DNA from: Perkinsus olseni
Taxonomy: Eukaryota; Perkinsozoa; Perkinsida; Perkinsidae
Length of the DNA stretch: 64,000 nt
Direction: 5' to 3'
Assembly: GCA_013115135.1 (NCBI GenBank)
Contig: JABANP010000200.1
Span: 24,317-88,316, forward strand
Shown here in pieces: positions 45,806-57,036 of this stretch (the first letter of the stretch is position 1; each line of letters starts with the position of its first letter). The notes beneath the pieces are model-generated. The model was not told the origin of the DNA. It saw only the letters and a list, made by a program, of their open reading frames with translations, and did not search any database. Both the position numbers and the translations under genes were made by a program.

Positions 45806-45825
45806 CCCAGGCCCTGGGTCCCAGG
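45806..45825. repeat. fold-back triplet (CCCAGG)
   Basis: CCCAGG, C, CCTGGG, T, CCCAGG. Exact. Lies a few bases from where the other array units have a different triplet (ACCAAG). Confidence 0.95.
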
Positions 45826-46692
45826 GTGCCAAATCAACCTTCACTAGCGACTTAGCTGATGCCCCGCTGCTGCACCTCTGTGTCGAATGTTCCCCACACA
45901 GCCGGCTTCACCGATGGTATGTGGCTCCGTCCATACCTTCAGAAGAGTCTCTGCAAACCGGAGAAATGAGAGAAACTCGTATCATTCGTTCGGTTGATTC
46001 GAGAGTCGCGAACTCTCTTAGAAGTTGGAAAGAGTAACTCATCGTGAGTTCGGGTTCGTGGAGCCAAATGCGCGTTGAGTCAGAGCGCAAAGGTCGGCTG
46101 CAGATAAGCCCCGTCATTCATATCGTCCAGAAGTAACCCGCTATGGAGGCACGGGGAGGGGTGAGATTTCTTCACTGAGGTAGGATATCGTCAAAACCAG
46201 AGTGCCGACCATCGCAGCTCTCGTCTAGTATTTTTAACTCATTAGCATCCGTCGTAGTCACCGCCACTTGAGCACCCATTAAGCTATTCAGAGGTACACA
46301 ATTGAGGTCCCCAGTTTGGGCTCTGACGTCTTGCAAATGACAAGTATGCTCATAAGACTATTCTGACATCTGGTAGCGTGCGGGTCCACGGGGAACCGTT
46401 CACGGCCCTTCGCGGTGGGAAGTTCGTCAGTGACGAATCGTCACGTGTGGCATGATAGTCGGCACACTTATGCTTCCTAGCTATTTGCAGGCCTGCGGGC
46501 ATCGTGCTTGAATCAAGCGCCTTGGTGGTCGAATTAATAATCCGGGTTCGCCGCTTTCCATTCACCATCTCCGAAAAAGCGTCTGAACTGCAGGGTTCTC
46601 GAGGGCGGGCGCCGAACAGTAGCGCTTACTCATGCTGGCCCAGCACTGCTCAGCAGTGCTGCTGCTGGATGGCGGCTTATCTGCATTTTTCT

Positions 46693-46712
46693 TCGAGGTC
46701 CTCGAATCGAGG
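46693..46712. repeat. fold-back triplet (TCGAGG)
   Basis: TCGAGG, T, CCTCGA, A, TCGAGG. Exact. Confidence 0.95.
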
Positions 46713-46728
46713 ACTTTGCGTCAGGACC

Positions 46729-46748
46729 ATAAGGACCTTATGATAAGG
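46729..46748. repeat. fold-back triplet (ATAAGG)
   Basis: ATAAGG, A, CCTTAT, G, ATAAGG. Exact. Confidence 0.95.
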
Positions 46749-46820
46749 TATTTGTTCTCAGAAAGGACGATGAGAATATCGCACTTCTGGCCCTCCTTAG
46801 TAAGAGAAAGAGCTCCTTTC

Positions 46821-46840
46821 TTGAGGACCTCAAGTTGAGG
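46821..46840. repeat. fold-back triplet (TTGAGG)
   Basis: TTGAGG, A, CCTCAA, G, TTGAGG. Exact; 26 bp before the edge of the duplicated HPR2 fragment. Confidence 0.95.
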
Positions 46841-46866
46841 TGCTCACGGTCCTCCGTGAGCAGGAT

Positions 46867-47272
46867 TGGAATCTGGAGCAGATGGCTGAGGAGACGATTG
46901 CTAGACAGATTGGTATCCCAATGCAAGTGCTGGACTGGACTCGTTTGGATGCTGAGTCACTTCGTTGTCTTCCGAGGCTGCGGGTGTCGAGCGAGCAGAA
47001 GTGTCGAGCCGCGGCTCTCAGGAATTCACGGAGAAGTGAGGGCTGCACTGAAGAGTATGGGCATACCGAAGCTTTTTGAGAACGAAGTGAAGATCGATGC
47101 TTTCTGGGGCTGTGACATGCTTGTTACACTGGTTTCTGAGGTTCGGTATCCGATTAGTCTTGCGTTCACCTGCGGTGACAACAATGACCTGCGCTGCGCC
47201 AATGATACCACTAACACTGACAAAATAGCACGGATGATGATGAGCAAGGCATGTGATACGATGGAGATTTGA
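46867..47272 (+). pseudogene. duplicated 3' fragment of helical-repeat gene 2
   Basis: From TTGGAATCTGGAGCAGATGG onward it repeats 41294-41720 almost base for base, through WGCDMLVTLVSEVRYPIS and the same stop. A deletion near 47000 (GTGTCGAGCGAGCAGAAGTG instead of the longer AAGCAGCACTCAATGC-containing stretch) breaks the frame. The break to the left is abrupt. It came with the downstream spacer and family F copy 2 as one duplicated segment. Confidence 0.85.
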
Positions 47273-47956
47273 ACTCACCGACTTGAACCGGACGAACTGC
47301 GTGAGTGTGAGTTCGAAGTCCAGCGCCGAGCACCGGCTTAGTGAGGCTAGGAAAGATTAGTTGAGGATAGCTTGAGAAGGGTTAGTTACATCAAGCCTTA
47401 ATGAACTTATAGTTCATGAAGCCAGGAATGTAGTACTCAGATATGAGGGTATGAGCCACTTCCTTTCCTCTCGCCAGAATCTGGCTGATTCAATCAGGTA
47501 CCACGATGCGGTTGCTGTGCACTACAACGGACACTGGATTTTCCGACAGTGTGCCAACCACGTGCATCATCTCCGAAACTAGAACTATCTCATACCGAGG
47601 CTGAACACTCTAAACCTCTGTCGGTGACTGCAAGGGCTCTCCCATATCATGTGATATGAGGGCTCCCTCAATGAGTTCGGGTTTCCCCTCATATAAAACC
47701 TGCCTAGCTGGGAACTTGAATGTTCCTGCCCAGATCGACTTCAAGAATGAGCAGCGCGCAGGGGAGAAGGTTCGATGCCGCCTACAGTGAGACTTCCGTA
47801 CGAGGAAGAGATATGCTTCTTGGAGGCTCGTACGTCCAGCCTCGCCCGCCTGCACGAATTAGAAAGATCAATTTCTGCTCAATACCATTCAGAAGTCTGT
47901 TCGACGGGCCGCTCGTCACGGGCGAGGGCCTCGACGCGAGGCCGTTATGCCAACAC

Positions 47957-47976
47957 TCGAGGTCCTCGAGTCGAGG
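47957..47976. repeat. fold-back triplet (TCGAGG)
   Basis: TCGAGG, T, CCTCGA, G, TCGAGG. Exact. The related spacer at 28883 reads ACACTCGGGGACTTC; gain 14 bp. Confidence 0.95.
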
Positions 47977-48796
47977 ATATCACACTAGTGGATAAAGACA
48001 GCAGATCGGCGGTAGGGTCGAAATAGGGACATCAAGTTGGCGAATGAGGACTCCTTATTCGCCTCCTCATGGAGGAGATCAGTCCAGCGGCGGGACTTGA
48101 GCGGGGACTTCAATTCCGCAAAGAAGGCTCCCAATTTCATGATTAACGCAAACAACTCCGCCGATGAGGGCTTCAACCCCGGGAATCACACTTTGACCTG
48201 AGGTTCTATCAAACATGAAACTTCACACGGTGCTTTAACGCAATCGAACCTTCCAGATAGCGCAACTCTACGCGACCGTTGGAAATCAGTTCCGCAGTTC
48301 ACATGTGACATGACATGTTACATACTTTCTTAATTTCTCAATCAGGATGCGTAGACCAACCCTGAGTTACCTAGAGTAGGCGCACGTATCGGGTCTGCGA
48401 GTGTCCCTCCTTCCTGGCCGTGTGTAACACATGCTATGTTGCTAGCTGGTTCGGAGGACCGTTTCCATGCGCGCAGCTGGGATCATTTGAGCCCTACATG
48501 ACTCGACGCGAACCTCCCTCAGAGTCTGCGGGACTCTCAGCGGGACTTCCGCTCCCGCTGCGGGAACCGAGCCGTCCCATCTGTCGCCTTCGCGCATGCG
48601 TGCGCCAGGTGAATGAGGCAATGAACCGGACCAGTTGCCGACTTGGTCGAGTACTGCTACCGTCCACTCTTCTCTCATGCTTCATCTATCATTGGCGATG
48701 TAGTGTCGGTAATTGAGGTTAATAGACTCTCCCTCCGGCCCGGTGTTATTCCGGTGGAGTGAAGGGGACAAGGACAGGGACAATGGTGGGAAGTAT

Positions 48797-48816
48797 CACC
48801 ACCGTGGGGACCCCAC
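48797..48816. repeat. fold-back triplet (CCCCAC)
   Basis: CACCAC, C, GTGGGG, A, CCCCAC (one mismatch in the first unit); flank rule satisfied. Confidence 0.85.
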
Positions 48817-49118
48817 GTCACCACCTTCTCTTCTGAGAAAGGCTCCTCCGCTGCACTGTCGCAGCATGGTCCTTTGGGTCCAATGAATCAGTCTTACACT
48901 TCTTGTGGTTTGCGGATGTCAATCATTCGCCAGTACTCTTGTAACTCGCTCCTGACAGGGTCCACGGTAGCTGCTACGGGAACCTCTTGAGGCTAGCACA
49001 TAGCCTTCTCTTCGTCGCCACTTGCGAAGGGATCAGCCCCTTCGGGCGAGTTCCTCGAGACTCACCACAGTCTAGATTCGTTCGTGTTTGGCCAGTTGTT
49101 AAGTCTTGACAAGTCGTG

Positions 49119-50743
49119 ATGATCCAACTAACTATCCTATGCGTCATTTACGCTGTCCACGCGGAGTTCACGGGTAGGGCGGCGGTCTTCCATGCTACGA
49201 CGACTAACCTTTGCAATAAAGATGTGAAGGACGCTCATGGCAATCCCGTCCCCTGTGGCAAATCTCGAGCTAGAGAGACTCTCGGGCTGACGTTGCCTGG
49301 TATGGAGGACGGTTCTCTCACTACAAGGGAGCATATCATTATTGCTAAAGACGGCAACGTGAGGGTCAAAGCCATGCCAAGCCGCCCCTATCAGTATTTC
49401 ATGTACACCGAGACTCCGAAGAACGTCAAACTTCATCAGCTGTACAACCATCAAGCCATCGCCCTCGCCGACAGTACGCCCGAGTTCGAAGCGCAGCGCC
49501 TCTACGGTGCTGGGCTGAGTGAAGATGGTTGGACTGACGAAGGCATGACCAATCTCGACGGCAAAACGTTGCACAGGTGGACCAAGCGTGGGCCACAGGG
49601 CCTCGATAAGGCATCTGGCTTCAATTACACAGCCGTCTATCAGACTTGTATGCACCCTGATGTTTGGACGTTCTATACCGACTCTGATGACTCAAAACCT
49701 GTGAAGCTGGTCGGGTCAAATTCCTTCTGCAACAAGGCCTTGAGAGTTACAGAGTACTCCAACTACCGTACTTTGGATGAAACGCTCACTGTGGAGGACT
49801 CTATCAAAGAAGTGCACACCATGTATGGTATCGGGTCTCGCATATTATCTGTTGGAGAGAGTCAGGAGGTTCCCAAAGTATGTGAAGATCTCCTGGGGGC
49901 TCCCTACGTGTGTGAGTCTGAACGGGAGTTCTTCGGAGACGGTCAAGAGGTTGACTGGATACCTTCTGGCAGGAGGATGCGTGGAGCTACAGAAAGCCAG
50001 GATATCATCCCGTACTTCGACGTTGCCGAGGGCACTGCGGCTTATACGTTCTTCCATCACCAATATGAGAGACGCCTCCTTCAACTGCTCAAATTTGAGT
50101 TCCCCAGCAATTGCAACAACACCGGTGGAACATCTGCTCTGAACTTCTGCCTCTTCGTCGCCGTCGATGCGACTATGTCGACTTACACGCTGAAGGCAGG
50201 GCTAACGTTCGTTGATGTGAATGATAAGAACAAAAGAAGGCTTCCCTCTTTGTCGCAGTCGTGATCGGCAAAGAACTTGGCAAGAAGGTTCTGAGGTTGG
50301 AGGTCGTGGCCCAGGGATCAGTCACTGTGTGGCAGATGGGCGCAGGAGTCAGCTTAAGTATCGTGGTCTCGGTCCAGGGTAAAGTCTCAGATGATACGGC
50401 CCAGAAGATATTTCGAGCTGAGATAAAGATATCGGTTTCATTCAATGTGAATCTCCCCGGGTTCGGAAGCGTCATGGACTGCACTGTCTATGCAAAGATT
50501 GGTATCACAGCGGCTCCGAACAACGTTATCACGGCCTATGGTGAGATCGGTAGAAGCATATCCCTGCTCTTTGCTGGTGCTGGTGCTGGTGTTAACATCA
50601 AGGGGAACACGCTCAACAACCAGCCTAACACGTGGGCTTTCAAGTCGGAGGTATTCTTGACCGCGTGGGTGAACATCCTCGTATGGAGCGACAACTGGAG
50701 GTGGGCTTGGGAGATCTGGCATGCTAGCCCAGTCTATTTCTGA
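49119..50743 (+). pseudogene. family F secreted protein, copy 2 (2-bp frameshift)
   Basis: From the ATG at 49119 the frame follows copy 3 with few changes up to VNDKNK at about 50230, where AACAAAAGAAGGC replaces AACAAGAAGGC (+2 bp) and the frame stops at 50264. The original frame reopens (GKELGKKVLRLEVVAQGSV) and runs to the TGA at 50741-50743. All residues around the break are otherwise intact, so loss is recent or an error. Signal peptide MIQLTILCVIYAVHA present. Confidence 0.78.
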
Positions 50744-51393
50744 AGACGAATTACTCACTAAAGGTCACAGTCTGCACTACTATTTCCGTGGTCACTGCTA
50801 CCAAAGTTATTTTTGAATTATTCCGAATCTGAACCTTGCTGCTTCTCCTCACTGCGCGGAAGGTCTAAGGAAGGATGGAGCCCATGCGAAGCCCAGCTGC
50901 TAGGTCCCCCCTTTGTTGATGATCTAATGTCTATTTCCGATCCGTCATACTTGGCCTCTTAAAGAAGGGCACTGTTCTCATTTGCCACCCTCTCGGAGGA
51001 GTTAGTGCACCATACTTGAAATTATACCTCGCGGACGCTTTGAAGTCTGCGAGCGTGGACTCCTCGCCGATATTCCATGTAATATCCCGTGTCAAGTCAT
51101 CTTACGGATGAAGTTTATTAACCTATCGAGTGATCTGATTATAATAATGATGATAAAACGATAATTTCTACATAGTTTTGACGTCGTAGTCAGCCTGGTG
51201 GAGTCGGTATTCTTGAAACACGACCTGCTAATATGAGCTATATGAGCTATTAATATACCAGGAAGACGATATCTCAAATGCTTGAGAGGTTGGGTTGAAA
51301 GGGTCAATATCGCAAACAGAGCTCCAAGAGTGATACGCTACCACCTACTACCGGAGCAACGCGACCGTCCGCATCGGTATTTTAACCTACGGT

Positions 51394-51413
51394 ACCAAGA
51401 CTTGGTAACCAAG
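51394..51413. repeat. fold-back triplet (ACCAAG), shared with 56719
   Basis: ACCAAG, A, CTTGGT, A, ACCAAG. Exact and present in both near-identical array units, so older than their duplication. Confidence 0.95.
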
Positions 51414-51490
51414 TTAACCTTCACTAGCTATGCAGCTGATGTCCCTCTGCTGCAACTTTATGTCGAATGTCTTCACACGGCCGGCTTCGC

Positions 51491-51510
51491 CGATGGACCA
51501 TCGGCGATGG
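51491..51510. repeat. fold-back triplet (CGATGG), unit-specific
   Basis: CGATGG, A, CCATCG, G, CGATGG. Exact. The other unit has the plain GCCGATGGTATG at about 56814; gain 14 bp with otherwise matching flanks. Confidence 0.97.
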
Positions 51511-51794
51511 TATGTGCTTCGTCCATACCTTCGGCCCGAAGGCTCCGGCAAACCGGAGAGATGAACTCGTATTGTTCTGTTCGGTAGATTTGACACTCGC
51601 GAACTCTCTCAGAAGATAGAAAGGGTAACCTATTGTGAGTTCGGGCTCGTGGTTCGGAGAGCCAGATGCGTCTGGGTCATGGCGCGAAAGCCAACAGAAA
51701 GTTGGTTGCAGATAACCCCCGTCATCCATATCATTCCAGAGTAACCAACCATAGAGGCACGGGAGGTGAGAGGGCTCCACCGGGGTCGGGTGTC

Positions 51795-51814
51795 GTCAAG
51801 ACTTGATGGTCAAG
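51795..51814. repeat. fold-back triplet (GTCAAG), shared with 57120
   Basis: GTCAAG, A, CTTGAT, G, GTCAAG (one mismatch in the middle unit). The older copy near 46185 has plain CGTCAAAACCAG. Confidence 0.85.
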
Positions 51815-52466
51815 TAACCAGGGTGCCGACCATCGCAGCTCTCGTCTAGTATTTCCTACTCCTTAGCATACGTCATAGTCACAGGGGGTCCCATCTCGCC
51901 AATGACAAGTACGCTCATAACACTTTACTGCCGCGCTCGTTGACCTAGGCGCCTAGGTATTCGCTTCCCCACTCACTCTTATTTTTACTGTGCCCCTGTA
52001 GGTGCCACGGGGGGGCCATTTTGCGCATGCGTGTGTGCATGCTTCTGGAGACTCGCTCTCTCCCTCTGCCTCTCTACTCGTTTTTCTGGGGTTTTCTACT
52101 TCTCTCCCCCAATTCTCACTTTCCTCCATAGGTGACACGGGGGACACTGCGCATGCATGTGTACATGCGTATTCAGATCGATATGTTCGATCCCGCTATT
52201 ATGACTCATCACTCGTAACCATACTGAATTGAGGGATGTTTGCTTTCGTTTGGAATGTTGCGATTCAGTACGATTGTCACGCTTCCTAATGGTTGAGGCG
52301 ACTGCCTCTGTGGCTAACCTACAGTTATCAGCAGTCCCGGACTTGAGTGGTCCGAGTGACCTGGCTACAATACTGTCAACTCGTATCATGCATGATGCCC
52401 GGTATTTCTACTCGTCCTGGCGGAAGATCTCTGTCAGAGCTGTTATAAAAAGGTCATTGTATTGTA

Positions 52467-52486
52467 CTCGGAGTCCGAGTCTCGGA
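52467..52486. repeat. fold-back triplet (CTCGGA), shared with 57791
   Basis: CTCGGA, G, TCCGAG, T, CTCGGA. Exact. Followed directly by an ACACAGAG-A-CTCTGTGT palindrome. Confidence 0.95.
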
Positions 52487-52742
52487 CACAGAGACTCTGT
52501 GTCACTCTGCGACAGAGTGGGAGAGCAACCAACTGTACTCACAAGTTTTGCTTGACAGATCTTATTCGGAGCGCTGGTTACACAGTCTCGTCGAATCAAG
52601 GAAACTCCGTGTAAAACGGGGAACCTGCTGCGAACGTCTGAGGATATCGTTCTCAGAGCAGCCTCTCGGCGCCGTGAAATGCTCCAGAGATCTTCAGAAA
52701 TTTTCCGGAAATTTGAACTTTTAATTACTCCTATCTAGCGGC

Positions 52743-53009
52743 ATGGGGGAAGACGATCGGATCTCGAATCGAGGTTCGGCCATTGATCCGACGAGCTTCA
52801 CCGTGCTTGTCCAAGACAGGATTCCTGTCGTGGTGAGGCTCAAAACTCAAAACCCCATAAGACACCCTGTCACAGGATATCTTACAAGGTTTCGAGTCGT
52901 AACCATTCAACTGAATGGTCGAATATTCTTTCTGGATGTAAATTTACCTAGTTCAGACATAGCCCGCGAGCTCGGTGGATCGGCTACTCGAGTTGTTCTC
53001 TCAGGCTGA
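52743..53009 (+). CDS. possible small ORF, 88 aa
   Basis: Open frame starting MGEDDRISNRGSAIDPTSF and ending TRVVLSG. Composition is protein-like (VLVQDRIPVVVRLKTQ, VTIQLNGRIFFLDVNLP, suggesting beta strands). It is also open in the duplicate at 58067-58333, but the DNA there is almost identical, so this is weak support. Followed by no other exon I can see; no known family. Confidence 0.25.
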   Translation: MGEDDRISNRGSAIDPTSFTVLVQDRIPVVVRLKTQNPIRHPVTGYLTRFRVVTIQLNGRIFFLDVNLPSSDIARELGGSATRVVLSG

Positions 53010-53042
53010 GGGTCTCAGCCAATAATCGAGTACGCGTGGCTT

Positions 53043-53062
53043 TCGAGACTCTCGAATCGGGA
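53043..53062. repeat. fold-back triplet (TCGAGA), shared with 58367
   Basis: TCGAGA, C, TCTCGA, A, TCGGGA (one mismatch in the last unit). Confidence 0.85.
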
Positions 53063-53656
53063 GCTCCCTGAAGTTTCCTGAAGCTAACCGAGTCGCCCAG
53101 TACTCACATTTCTCTCAAGCATCTCTCTCAGTTGTTCCTAGGCCCACGGCACCCTGGGTCTAGTATCCGTACGGAACGTACATAATGGGCAACCTGTAGG
53201 CCAGTTACCTGCTTCCTTTCCATCCTCCATTCAGCCCGTTTCGGCGATTTTATTGAGAGGCTCACCGTGTCGCTTCTGCGAGCAACAATCCTGCACAAGG
53301 GATCCCTTATTGGGACCGAATGAAAAATTGCGCTCCACCTGATTACAAGAACTGAATTTCAGCTCTTCAGGCCCACAGGAAGGCAACACGCCATGAGGGC
53401 TAGGCGGGAGGTTCTCACCCACTGGGAGCCAGATGCCCACGGTGGAAATATCGAGCACGCGTGTACCAGAGATATTCCTTGAATCGGTACGGATAGGTAA
53501 GTCTGCCAGAGCTCGGTGTTATGATTCCTTCGTCCACCAACCTCAGCTGCGTCGCTCAGGCCGACTCAGCGCTCATGCGACTCTGCCGTGGCATAGTCGG
53601 AGCCTCTGAGTTACAATCGGGTCTGAGTCCTCGGGCGGGTCAGAATCCTAGGGAGG

Positions 53657-53676
53657 TCCTCTGAGAGGACTCCTCT
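53657..53676. repeat. fold-back triplet (TCCTCT), shared with 58981
   Basis: TCCTCT, G, AGAGGA, C, TCCTCT. Exact. Confidence 0.95.
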
Positions 53677-53687
53677 CCCCTCCTCGC

Positions 53688-53707
53688 TAGACAGTGTCTA
53701 GTAGACA
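53688..53707. repeat. fold-back triplet (TAGACA), shared with 59012
   Basis: TAGACA, G, TGTCTA, G, TAGACA. Exact; 11 bp from the previous triplet. Confidence 0.95.
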
Positions 53708-54444
53708 CCGCAGTTGAGCTTCAACTGCAGGTGATCATCCAGGAAGCGAAGCAGGGGTCGAATCAGCTCACTTGAATCTCCTCTTCCCTATTCCACTATC
53801 TGACCGTGACACAGGGCTCGGGGTCGGCCTGCTAGCTAATATAGGCTAACCCTCCGGATGATTCCCTTGCTCCATTGCTGCTGCGTATCCACATAGTCCT
53901 TGAGGGGCAGCCAAGGGACTGTCCCTGTGCGCCTCTACCCACTGTGCGTCCGGTTCTCCCAGCAATCGTGGAACTAGTCACGCTATTGAAAATTCGTTCA
54001 CCTTATCTCTGAATTGAGGTCAGTTTCCTCTCTTTTGAGTCCTGTATTGAATAGCCACACTGTGTTCAGTTACAGTGCACATGGGTGCAGACCCACAGGA
54101 CGGCAACTCCACCTCAAGTTGCGGTCCGGAACTGTCCCCCCTCCAGAATCGAGTCCCTCCGTGACACTAGGACTAAGTGAACAGACAAGTCGGCCTGGCT
54201 CATCTTCTCTCCCTCTCCTCTGGAAGACTCTCTGGCCTGTCTTAATTATACAACGTACCTGTTTCGCTGAATGAGCATTTGGTATTTTCCACAGCCGGAG
54301 GCATGAAGCGTCTGAAACCTACCGCGGCTAGCCGATAGCTTTGTCTCTTCTCCTGCCCCCTCGGGCGAGTTCTATAAAGGTAATCGCTTGCCATAATGTA
54401 GATACGATGCTGCTTCGCCAGTTATCAATTCTTGACAGGTCACA

Positions 54445-56067
54445 ATGATCCAACTAACTTTTCTATGCGTCATTTACGCTGTCCACGCGGAGTTCACGGG
54501 TAGGGCGGCGGTCTTCCATGCTACGACGACGAACCTTTGCAATAAAGATGTGAAGGACGCTCATGGCAATCCCGTCCCCTGTGGCAAATCTCGAGCTAGA
54601 GAGACTCTCGGGCTGACGTTGCCTGGTATGGAGGACGGTTCTCTTACTACAAGGGAGCATATCATTATTGCTAAAGACGGCAACGTGAGGGTCAAAGCCA
54701 TGCCAAGCCGCCCCTATCAGTATTTCATGTACACCGAGACTCCGAAGAACGTCAAACTTCATCAGCTGTACAACCACCAAGCCATCGCCCTCGTCGACAG
54801 TACGCCCGAGTTCGAAGCGCAGCGCCTCTACGGTGCTGGGCTGAGTAAAGATGGTTGGACTGACGAAGGCATGACCAATCTCGACGGCAAAACGTTACAC
54901 AGGTGGACCAAGCGTGGGCCACAGGGCCTCGATAAGGCATCTGGCTTCAATTACACAGCCGTCTATCAGACTTGTATGTACCCTGATCTTTGGACGTTCT
55001 ACACCGACTCGGATGACTCAAAACCTGTGAAGCTGGTCGGGTCCAACTCCTTCTGCAACAAGGCCTTGAGAGTTACAGAGTACTCCAACTACCGCACTTT
55101 GGATGAAACGCTCACTGTGGAGGACTCTATCAAAGAAGTGCACACCATGTATGGTATCGGGTCTCGCATATTATCTGTTGGAGAGAGTCAGGAGGTTCCC
55201 AAAGTATGTGAAGATCTCCTGGGGGCTCCCTACGTGTGTGAGTCTGAACGGGAGTTCTTCGGAGACGGTCAAGAGGTTGACTGGATACCTTCTGGCAGGA
55301 GGATGCGTGGAGCTACAGAAAGCCAGGATATCATCCCGTACTTCGACGTTGCCGAGGGCACTGCGGCTTATACGTTCTTCCATCACCAATATGAGAGGCG
55401 CCTCCTTCAACTGCTCAAATTTGAGTTCCCCAGCAATTGCAACAACACCGGTGGAACATCTGCTCTGAACTTCTGCCTCTTCGTCGCCGTCGATGCGACT
55501 ATGTCGACTTACACGCTGAAGGCAGGGCTAACGTTCGTTGATGTGAATAATAAGAACAAGAAGGCTTCCCTCTTCGTCGATGTCGTAATCGGAAAGGAAC
55601 TTGGCAAGAAGGTTCTGAGGTTGGAGGTCGTGGCTCAGGGATCAGCCACTGTGTGGCAGATGGGCGAAGGATTCAGCTTAAGTATCGTCGTCTCGGTTCA
55701 GGGAAAGGTCTCAGATGATACGGCCCAGAAGATATTTCGAGCTGAGATAAAGATATCGGTTTCATTCAATGTGAATGTTCCCAGCTATGGAAGCATCATG
55801 GACTGTACTGTCTATGCAAAGCTTGGTATCACAGCGGCTCCGAACAACGTTATCACGGCCTATGGTGAGATCGGCAAGAGTATATCCCTGCTCATTGCTG
55901 GTGCTGGTGCTGGTGTTAACATCAAGGGGAACACGCTCAACAACCAGCCTGACAAGTGGGCTTTCAAGTCGGAGGCATTCTTGATCGCCTGGGTGAACCT
56001 CGGCGTGTGGAGTGAGTATTGGAGATGGGCTTGGGAGATCTGGCATGCAAGTCCGGTTTATTTCTGA
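54445..56067 (+). CDS. family F secreted protein, copy 3 (intact, 540 aa)
   Basis: The only family F copy open from ATG to stop, single exon. Residues 1-15 (MIQLTFLCVIYAVHA) are a signal peptide. The mature part begins EFTGRAAVFHATTT and has about ten cysteines, several N-glycosylation sites (NYT, NNT) and a C-terminal half of alternating strands (LRLEVVAQGSATVWQM, LSIVVSVQGKV, ISVSFNVNVP, GITAAPNNVITAYGEIG) with a small GAGAG turn, ending in WRWAWEIWHASPVYF. No named domain that I recognise; likely a lineage-specific extracellular protein. The 5' flank shared by all copies suggests common regulation. The tandem, near-identical, partly broken array looks like recent expansion. Confidence 0.8.
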   Translation: MIQLTFLCVIYAVHAEFTGRAAVFHATTTNLCNKDVKDAHGNPVPCGKSRARETLGLTLPGMEDGSLTTREHIIIAKDGNVRVKAMPSRPYQYFMYTETPKNVKLHQLYNHQAIALVDSTPEFEAQRLYGAGLSKDGWTDEGMTNLDGKTLHRWTKRGPQGLDKASGFNYTAVYQTCMYPDLWTFYTDSDDSKPVKLVGSNSFCNKALRVTEYSNYRTLDETLTVEDSIKEVHTMYGIGSRILSVGESQEVPKVCEDLLGAPYVCESEREFFGDGQEVDWIPSGRRMRGATESQDIIPYFDVAEGTAAYTFFHHQYERRLLQLLKFEFPSNCNNTGGTSALNFCLFVAVDATMSTYTLKAGLTFVDVNNKNKKASLFVDVVIGKELGKKVLRLEVVAQGSATVWQMGEGFSLSIVVSVQGKVSDDTAQKIFRAEIKISVSFNVNVPSYGSIMDCTVYAKLGITAAPNNVITAYGEIGKSISLLIAGAGAGVNIKGNTLNNQPDKWAFKSEAFLIAWVNLGVWSEYWRWAWEIWHASPVYF

Positions 56068-57036
56068 AGACGAATTACTCACTAAAGGTCACAGTCTGCA
56101 CTACTATTCCCACGGTCACTGCTACCAAAGTTATTTTTGAATTATTCCGAATCTGAACCTTGCTGCTTCTCCTCACTGCGCGGAAGGTCTAAGGAAGGAT
56201 GGAGCCCATGCGAAGCCCAGCTGCTTGGTCCCCCCTTTGTTGATGATCTAATGTCTATTTCCGATCCGTCATACTTGGCCTCTTAAAGAAGGGCACTGTT
56301 CTCATTTGCCACCCCTCTCGGAGGAGTTAGTGCACCATACTTGAAATTATACCTCGCGGACGCTTTGAAGTCTGCGAGCGTGGACTCCTCGCCGATATTC
56401 CATGTAATATCCCGTGTCAAGTCATCTCACGGATGAAGTTTAATAACCTATCGAGTAATCTGATTATAAAAATAATGATAAAACGATAATTTCTACATAG
56501 TTTTGACGTCGTAGTCAGCCTGGTGGAGTCGGTATTCTTGAAACACGACCTGCTAATATGAGCTATATGAGCTATTAATATACCAGGAAGACGATATCTC
56601 AAATGCTTGAGAGGTTGGGTTGAAAGGGTCAATATCGCAAACAGAGCTCCAAGAGTGATACGCTACCACCTACTACCGGAGCAACGCGACCGTCCGCATC
56701 GGTATTTTAACCTACGGTACCAAGACTTGGTAACCAAGTTAACCTTCACTAGCTATGCAGCTGATGTCCCTCTGCTGCAACTTTATGTCGAATGTCTTCA
56801 CACGGCCGGTTTCGCCGATGGTATGTGCTTCGTCCATACCTTCGGCCCGAAGGCTCCGGCAAACCGGAGAGATGAACTCGTATTGTTCTGTTCGGTAGAT
56901 TTGACACTCGCGAACTCTCTCAGAAGATAGAAAGGGTAACCTATTGTGAGTTCGGGCTCGTGGTTCGGAGAGCCAGATGCGTCTGGGTCATGGCGCGAAA
57001 GCCAACAGAAAGTTGGTTGCAGATAACCCCCGTCAT

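Larger units (their letters stand above)
45212..46866. other. spacer between family F copy 1 and HPR2 fragment
   Basis: The first part (45212-46320) matches the 3' flank of copies 2 and 3 at lower identity. The rest to 46866 ends with three fold-back triplets in 150 bp (46693, 46729, 46821) directly at the edge of the duplicated helical-repeat fragment. No gene. Confidence 0.5.
47273..49118. other. spacer upstream of family F copy 2
   Basis: Diverged counterpart of 41721-43587, except that 47730-48150 matches family S array spacers (GAGGCCGTTATGC-AACACTCG, GGACATCAAGTTGGCGAATGAGGA as at 28870-28970). The two arrays therefore share spacer material. No gene. Confidence 0.5.
50744..54444. repeat. 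3.7-kb intergenic unit of the family F tandem array, copy 1
   Basis: Nearly identical to 56068-59962 with an offset of 5324-5325 bp over its whole length. Differences that stand out are scattered substitutions, two presence/absence fold-back insertions (51491 here; 57037 in the other) and a 190-bp element present only in the other copy. Features inside: an 88-aa open frame (52743-53009), G-rich GGGGGCCATTTTGCGCATGC motifs near 52010 and a second CATGCATGTGTACATGCG near 52150. Confidence 0.85.

Noticed and set aside
51282..51587. 101-codon open frame (and the 107-codon frame at 56607)
   Set aside because: The two near-identical units differ here by a 14-bp frame-shifting insertion with no sign of constraint, so the frame is not coding.
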